Origin: Aphrocallistes beatrix
Taxonomy: Eukaryota; Porifera; Hexactinellida; Sceptrulophora; Aphrocallistidae
DNA: 64,000 nt
NCBI GenBank assembly: GCA_963281255.1
Contig: OY725490.1
Coordinates: 124,001-188,000, forward strand
Direction: 5' to 3'
Part shown: positions 58,672 through 64,000 of the stretch, piece after piece
How the letters are laid out: every line of letters begins with the position of its first letter
Numbering within the stretch: position 1 is the stretch's first letter
Program-made: the position numbers and the translations under genes
The notes under the pieces: model-generated
Database searches by the model: none
What the model was told of the DNA's origin: nothing
The model's input: the letters and a program-made list of their open reading frames with translations, nothing else

Positions 58672-59033
58672 CAGCGGTGGGCAACCTGGGGCCAGCGAGG
58701 TTAAATTTGATGGCCCGTGACGCTTTCCAAACAATTTATTGTGGGACCCGCGTGTTAAAGATTGTAATAAAAAATGGAGTCGTTTATTTGAGTGTGAAAT
58801 TGATGCTGAAAATCAATTTATTTTCTATAATCATTATATAATGATTCGATTTATTTTACTTAGTTATTTTTGCTTATAATTTTAGTTGTTATATTGCTTC
58901 AGTATAGGTTTCTAATGTCAGTTCTTGCTATGGCCATGGTGATGTGACCATAAAAAACCTGACAGATTTGGGGCCGTGAGACTTCGCGGCCTCCAATTGT
59001 GATCCAATCAAGTATCAAGGTTGCCCGCCACTA
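58672..59033. mobile_element. hAT-type MITE upstream of A5
   Basis: Starts CAGCGGTGGGCAACC, ends GGTTGCCCGCCACTA, with perfect 8-bp duplication TACTAGAG (58664-58671 and 59034-59041). Confidence 0.85.
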
Positions 59034-59250
59034 TACTAGAGTATACACTCTATACCAAGGCCAGAATGACTAACTTATATAAGCACGCGGGCCAAAGGGG
59101 CCAAACATCCAATATTTTATTCTAAAATACGACAGCGTACAGAGAATATATTTCTACTGGTTATAAAATGAATAATGTGTTTTTTGATGATATTCAAGAA
59201 ACTGTAAATATCTTCATTGGTTCCATTCTCTTAGCTTGATTACTTCAATA

Positions 59251-60166
59251 ATGGCAACTGCTGATTCCCTTATAGAGTTCGATGGGACTGTGTTTGGTCT
59301 AGCTGAGAAGATAGGCAGAATCGTGGTTACTGAGTCTACTGCTGGAGTGTCTAGTCCGCCTGTACTAGCTCACAAGAGTGGGAAGACCACTGTAGTGAGG
59401 GTAGGAGGGAGACGGAGTAGTGAAGAACGAAAGTCCCACTGTCTTTATGGAGTAGCAGTGGACTATCAAACTGGATATATTTATGTATCAGGGATGATTA
59501 ACAATAGAGTCCAAGTGTTTGATAGCGATGGAGAGTATTTGTACAAGTTTGGAGATCAGATGAATAGTCCTCGTTCCATAGCTATTTCGGAAAATAGAGT
59601 GTTTGTAAGTCAGTTTAACTCTAGCTGTGTGTCAGTTCATGATCTAAACGGAACTCTCATCACACAGTTAGGAAGTGTAGGTAGTGGAGAATCGCAATTG
59701 CGTCGTCCAATTGGGATCGCAATCAATGAAATAAATGGAGACATCTATGTGTGTGATTCTAAAAATAATAGAATACAAATGTTTTACAAAGATTTACCGT
59801 TAAAATCCCAGTTCGGACAAGGAATACTAAAAACCCCTTGTGACACATCAAACTAACTAATGAGTTTATTTATGTAATAAGCGGCGATAGACCTTTCCTA
59901 CACTCTTTCACTCATGACTACACTCATACACACAACACTGCTATCAGTCCTATTTCCTTGCACTTAAAAGGTCCTCGTGCATTCTGCATTGATGGATCTG
60001 GTCACTTTATAATATCGGATTTCCCTCAAAATGCTATTTTCATTTTCATGGCGAGTTAGTGCATACAATTAATGATTGTGTATCTGGACCGTGTGGTGTT
60101 ACACTGGACTCAAAAGGGAGAATCTTGTGTGTACTCCGCTACAACCACTCTCTTCTCATTTTCTGA
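59251..60166 (+). pseudogene. NHL-repeat gene, subfamily A (A5), two small indels
   Basis: ATG at 59251, aligned with A3 and A4. The frame is intact for about 198 residues, with GVAVDYQTGYIYVSG, NNRVQVFDSDGEYLYKFG, SPRSIAISENRVFVSQF and RPIGIAINEINGDIYVCD. After TPCD an extra CA (TGACACATC against TGACATC in A3) shifts the frame into a stop within three codons. Further on a 7-bp gap (TTTTCATGGCG against TTTTCAATCAACATGGCG) is a second lesion. The rest matches A3 to the TGA at 60164-60166. The translated part would lack the last two blades, so a closed propeller is unlikely. Confidence 0.85.
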
Positions 60167-60899
60167 TTCCTCTTTTCATATTTTAGAATTTGATTATTTC
60201 CTCTAACTTTTTATAATTAATAGACCCTCATTGATTTTGTTTGCTATTCTTGATGCTCATGTTTTCCTTTTGATTCTTATTTCAATATAACATTTGCTTT
60301 AATTTAATCTTTATAGACCTTTATTTGTTATTATATATTTTCAAACTAATAGTATGGTATTTAGTATGGTGTTTAGTTGTAGCCTATAAGTTTGTGTGGA
60401 GTCCTGCCACACCACAGCCTCCTCCACCACTCCATTTCCCAGCACCACGGCCCCCCAGGTATCCACACTTGGCGCATATGATTCCATTGATTTACTACGG
60501 CATAGTAAATGTTTTACTATGGCATAGTGAATGTATAATGATTTACTTGTATATACATAGTATATACCCATTTTTAACTCAATATTCAGCTTTTATTCAT
60601 TTAAATATTTAGTGAGAATTTAGCTTTCATTCCAGCTCCAAACACCTGACTGTCCTAATTACTGACTGTCTTGATACTGTAATACTTTCCTTTTATGAGA
60701 CACAATCTAGTACACACGAAGAAAGAATAAACTAAACTGACTTGATGGAGCAATTTAATACTAGCAGGCCTTGACAGTTGTCTTTTCATATAGCACCGAT
60801 TATGTACAAGTACAGTAGAACTCGGTTAGTACGTACTCGGGATACAATGTACTTCGGCTTAGTACGTACTCGTTTCTCTGAACCAGAATTCATTGTATA
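60167..60899. other. 3' flank of A5 and mixed repeats
   Basis: To about 60,360 it is the A-gene 3' flank. 60,365-60,480 is the inverted relative of 5,945-6,110. 60,810-60,880 has a pogo-like CAGTAGAACTCGGTTAGTAC end with a GTACGTACTCG repeat. No gene supported. Confidence 0.45.
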
Positions 60900-60935
60900 C
60901 AAGCGCGTTTCGCTTGCTTTCGCTGCGCGCGGCTG
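60900..60935 (-). mobile_element. Helitron-like terminal fragment
   Basis: Only the hairpin end (CAAGCGCGTTTCGCTTGC) remains, followed at once by the SFT2-like coding fragment. Confidence 0.45.
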
Positions 60936-61143
60936 GCCCTTCTCTTCACACTGGGTTCCATCTGCACCCTGGGCAGCTTCTCTTTCCTGTGGGGACCCTG
61001 TTCACACCTCAGACACATTGTGTCCTTGCAGTGTCTGTAATTCTCTCTCCTACATCGCCACTCTGTCGCTCACTCTCTACGCGGCTGTCTCTCGCATTCC
61101 ACTCAGCTAACGCTAGTGTTCTGCATTCTTCGAACTCACTTCT
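60936..61143 (+). pseudogene. SFT2-like membrane protein, decayed fragment
   Basis: Read with frame changes it gives LFTLGSICTLGSFSFLWGP, then SHLRHI, then IATLSLTLYAAV, and in a third frame TLVFCIL. The order and spacing recall SFT2-domain vesicle-trafficking proteins (four-helix Golgi membrane proteins with a TLGN...FL.GP...L pattern followed by an IAT helix and an IFCIL helix). At least two frameshifts and an in-frame stop are present, so it is not functional. The higher GC content against its surroundings is consistent with coding origin. It starts directly at a Helitron hairpin end, so capture by such an element is possible. Recognition is from memory of the family pattern and is tentative. 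Confidence 0.4.
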
Positions 61144-61229
61144 AGTTTCATTATTGATATTTATCTCTCCATTAGTTATATATTAGTTCAATATCATCAA
61201 TTTCTTTCCTCGAAAAAATCTGTTACTTC

Positions 61230-61400
61230 AGAAGCTCTGACCAAATATGGCAGCCAAATACAACAGTAAAGAATACTTCACTAAACAACTAGAGCACACA
61301 CAAAAGCAGCACTGGTACTTTGAACTTGAGCAGTGAGATTCAATTTACATTCACAACCAAACCTCTTCATCCACAATTCTCGAATTCAATTCAAACCTCC
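61230..61400 (-). repeat. Dispersed repeat, inverted match to 2458-2612
   Basis: Shares CCACAATTCTCGAATTCAAT and neighbouring sequence with the left-end repeat, in opposite orientation. Nothing coding recognised in the surrounding 61,150-62,000. Confidence 0.55.
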
Positions 61401-62003
61401 CACAACCACAGAAACTAACCCAACTTCGTACATCGACACTTGTGCATAACCCAGAAACGACTTTATCTACTCTACAACCATTCCACCACTCTAGAACTCC
61501 ACAACACTAAGTGCATCTATATCAAACCGACCAAGCTGACTCACCTCTTACACCAGCCGAAACACTGTATAAACTCAGCACTACCCAGAGACTTATCAAC
61601 GAGTACCACTCTGTCTACAATCCTCTGACTAACACCTCCCAACCCCAAGCTTCACATAATCTCAACTCATAGACATTGTCAATACTCCGTGACTCAATTC
61701 CTATTGACAGAAAATCCCATTCCAGCAGTGTTGAGCATTGTAAATAATAGTCATATTCCATACTATCTATGAGCCATTTTGATTTATTTTACAAAATATA
61801 CCTAATTTGAAATCGTGAAATGATGACTTTATCTCGCTTCTGATAATAAATTCAATGTATTTGTAATATATTTCGATTGTGATTGAAAGATATCTGGTCC
61901 TAAATCGCAATGACACATCGATTATTGAGACATTTTTACAGGTTCAGTGGACTGATTCTCGAATTTAGCTGCGTGCCAGAGTACTAATTTTCTCCACGAA
62001 ACT

Positions 62004-62140
62004 CACCATACAAAACACAGTTCTAGGTCTTAGACTCGTAAATCTTTTAAAATCATTGAGAATATTCGAATTATGATCTCTACAGACTATAATAACTAAG
62101 ATTGTTTGAGTATAAGTAATTTTATACCTAATGAGCAAAA
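62004..62140 (-). repeat. Left half of an inverted repeat pair
   Basis: Reverse complement of 62,968-63,095 (marker GAACTGTGTTTTGTATGGTG on the minus strand here). A related piece occurs near 2,395-2,455. Confidence 0.65.
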
Positions 62141-62237
62141 CTAATTAATGCCTTATTATTATTTAAGAATTATCGGGGCAAATTCTGTTATCCGGGCACC
62201 CTCCGGTCCGGCACTGCCCGGATAAGAGAGGTTCGAG

Positions 62238-62834
62238 TGTACATATTTTCAGATCTATATGATAAATTATTTGTCTACTTTTGTTTACATTAGGTACATA
62301 AAGTAAACAAATCTCAAAGATATGCTAGAGACTAGCTTCCAACGGATGACATAGGGTTTTCAGGGGTGTAGATTTCGAAAATCATATTTTCAGATATATA
62401 TGATAAATTATTTGTTTACTTTTGTTTACATTAGATACATAAAGTAAACAAATATCAAAAATATGCCACAAACTTGCTTTAAAAGGTTGACATGGGGTTT
62501 TCAGGGGTGTAGATTTCGAATATCATATTTTCGAGTAAATTTGATCATCAATTTGTTTACTTTTGTTTACAATAGATACATAAAGTAAACAAATTACAAA
62601 AATGGGCTAGAGTCTAGCTTCCAACGGTTGACATGGGATTTTAGTGCTGTAGATTTTGAATAATATATTTTCAGATCCATATGAGAAATTATTCGTCGAC
62701 CTTTGTTTACAATATTTATTTAAGGGAAAAAATTCCAAAATATGTTTGATTGAGTGACTCCAGCGTCCACAGGGCGACTCTGCGGACACACAGTGTCCGC
62801 AAGCCGCGCAGCGCAAGCAAGCGAAGCGTGCTTG
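62238..62834 (+). mobile_element. Helitron-like element, 5' end missing, tandem interior
   Basis: About four tandem copies of the 130-bp unit (TATGATAAATTATTTGTTTAC and CTAGAGACTAGCTTCCAACG markers at about 62,260, 62,400, 62,530 and 62,650) lead to the hairpin end GAAGCGTGCTTG. Confidence 0.6.
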
Positions 62835-62967
62835 CCACTAACTATAATTCCACTTCTGCACTCCCATGGCTATAACATGGATTGTTAATAGATGTGTTGT
62901 ATGTCTGATATTTCGATCTTTTAAGTGCATATTACAGGGTGAGGCATAAGTTCTGCACCAGGTTTCA

Positions 62968-63095
62968 TTAGGCATAAAATTTATACTCAAACAATCTTAG
63001 TTATTATGGTCTTTAGAGATTGTATTCGAATATTCTCAATGATTTTAGAAGATTTTTCTAGTCTAAGACCTGGAACTGTGTTTTGTATGGTGAGT
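62968..63095 (+). repeat. Right half of an inverted repeat pair
   Basis: Inverted partner of 62004-62140; the pair encloses the tandem Helitron-like element. Confidence 0.65.
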
Positions 63096-63194
63096 TATAT
63101 GGACCCACCCGGTTGACCCGGTGACCCGGTCTATTCGTGACCCGGTCCAAGCCTGCTCCAATGAATCGCTACATGACTAAAACCTCGGAAATAA

Positions 63195-63352
63195 CACAGA
63201 GGTTCCCAACCTGAGGCCATGTACCCCTTAGTGGTCTACATAAGATATCAATGGGTCCACTGTATTCGAAATTTTGTGTTACGATTAATAGGATTGATCC
63301 GCAGAATATAGGAATATTTATAGAGGGTCCACAGCTCAAACAGGTTGAAACC
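63195..63352. mobile_element. Possible hAT-like MITE
   Basis: Starts AGAGGTTCCCAACCTGAGG and ends with the inverse of AGGTTTCAACCTGTTTGAG. Similar flanks (AAATAACAC and AGCTAACAC) may be an imperfect duplication. Confidence 0.4.
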
Positions 63353-63385
63353 TCGGAGCTAACACCTCGGTTCTATCTTTAGCTG

Positions 63386-64000
63386 ATGTCCTCGCAGAGT
63401 CTTCTCCCTCGGACTCGGGTCTACCTCTTCTGGAGCAAGGACAGGAGCACGGGCTGCAGACAGGTGCTGTTCTCCGGGAAGGGAGCCACTGCCCAGCTGG
63501 TCTGGGACGCCGGACGCAACCACTTCTCCACCACCGAGGTCCTAGCAACCGGGTGGCACTCAGGAATGTTGATAGGAGACGACTTCGATGTGGCAGCTGT
63601 TGAGCCATTCCTTGTCCCACCGTCCTCTTCCTGTCTCGACATCGAGAACCACGTCTCAACCTGGACCCTTGTCCCCTCCAATCAAAATGAAGCACTCTCC
63701 TCTCATCCTAGTGAAACGCGCCCAATCCCCTTCCACTCACAGCTGCGCCTCTCTTCCTATAAATAGCTCCCTAGCCAAGAACAGCTCCAAGTGTTCCTCT
63801 CCCAGTGAGTACGGGATCCTGGAGCAATGCTGCACTGCTGGTAATGGAGATGTGCCAGACAAGAGCTCCTCGCGGAACCTATCAGATAGTGACTATTTCG
63901 ACCACTTGATAGCTGAGCAGGAAAGCCCGCCTGATTCCCAGGAAAGGAGCGACTCCATCTACGATGTCCCGCGTAGCTGCCAGCCAGTGGAGGACGCGGT
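63386..64000 (+). CDS. GC-rich coding block of an unidentified gene, partial
   Basis: GC content rises sharply here. The first frame runs from an ATG at 63386 (just after a possible acceptor CTATCTTTAG) with YLFWSKDRSTGCRQVLFSGK and HSGMLIGDDFDVAAVEPF. A second frame is open from 63,687 to the window end. A 64-nt intron at 63711-63774 (GTGAAA...CCCTAG, pyrimidine-rich) joins them in phase; its removal also removes the TAG of the first frame. The joined C-terminal part is Ser-rich with acidic stretches and tyrosine motifs SDYFDHL and SIYDVPRS. YDVP is a known type of SH2-docking site (Crk-like), so a signalling adaptor is possible, but I do not recognise the family. It continues past 64,000. 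Confidence 0.5.

Larger units (their letters stand above)
54100..60360. repeat. Inverted segmental duplication (C2, B3, A5)
   Basis: Gene order and strands are the exact reverse of the A-B-C series of the left arm, and the shared TIR, hAT and GAATAAGACC elements appear at matching positions. Confidence 0.8.

Noticed and set aside
60325-61186. Several overlapping 60-110 codon frames
   Set aside because: They mix A5 3' flank, a dispersed GC-rich repeat, a pogo-like end and the decayed SFT2-like piece; none stays consistent with homologous sequence.
63336-63695. Arg/Ser-rich frame on the minus strand
   Set aside because: Antisense shadow of the GC-rich plus-strand coding block; low-complexity composition, no motif.
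1-64000. tRNA, rRNA or other structured RNA genes
   Set aside because: Looked for tRNA-like boxes and rRNA core motifs by eye on both strands and saw none convincing; a covariance-model scan would be decisive.

Overview
The window is eukaryotic, AT-rich DNA with multi-exon genes (GT-AG introns, some as short as about 64 nt), TATA-type promoters and a very high load of DNA transposons. Two gene families dominate: short intronless NHL-repeat beta-propeller genes, and a ten-exon type I membrane receptor with four fibronectin type III (FN3) domains. Short introns, compact genes, NHL and FN3 expansions and mariner/hAT/Helitron repeats point to an invertebrate metazoan. A sponge-like early animal is my best guess, but that is inference; no sequence here names the species.

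Layout. The left arm (1-21,000) holds NHL genes of three subfamilies: A (minus strand; starts at 388, 3100, 8110 and 14096), B (plus; 11546 and 17927) and C (plus; 19952). The A-B pair is duplicated in direct orientation (about 6.9-12.5 kb and 12.9-18.9 kb). The centre (22.5-51.5 kb) holds four FN3 receptor copies in the order plus, minus, plus, minus, i.e. two convergent pairs. Copies 1, 3 and 4 have complete open gene models (684, 678 and 677 aa by my exon assembly). Copy 2 is a 3' fragment. The right arm (54.1-60.4 kb) repeats C, B and A in inverted order and orientation, so the whole window is a degraded large inverted repeat around the receptor cluster. The far right (60.9-64 kb) has a decayed SFT2-like fragment, more repeats and the start of an unrelated GC-rich coding block.

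Gene state. Intact NHL genes: A at 7190-8110 and 13176-14096, B at 11546-12439 and 55257-56150. The A copy at 1-388 runs off the window. The others are broken by single visible lesions: a 17-bp deletion, one nonsense codon, a 2-bp insertion plus a 7-bp deletion, a 3' truncation and a 5' deletion of about 500 bp. In the receptors the membrane-distal FN3 domain differs strongly between copies, while domains 2-4 and the transmembrane segment are almost identical. This is compatible with a diversifying cell-surface recognition family, but function is not shown by sequence.

Mobile DNA. Because the window is full of paralogous segments, several insertions can be compared with their own empty sites. 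This resolves a Helitron-like non-autonomous family (starts TC, ends CTTG, inserts between A and T without duplication), a mariner with an open transposase (DD34D), a broken DD37D mariner carrying a nested MITE, hAT-type MITEs with 8-bp duplications, and Tc1- and pogo-like MITEs with TA duplications.
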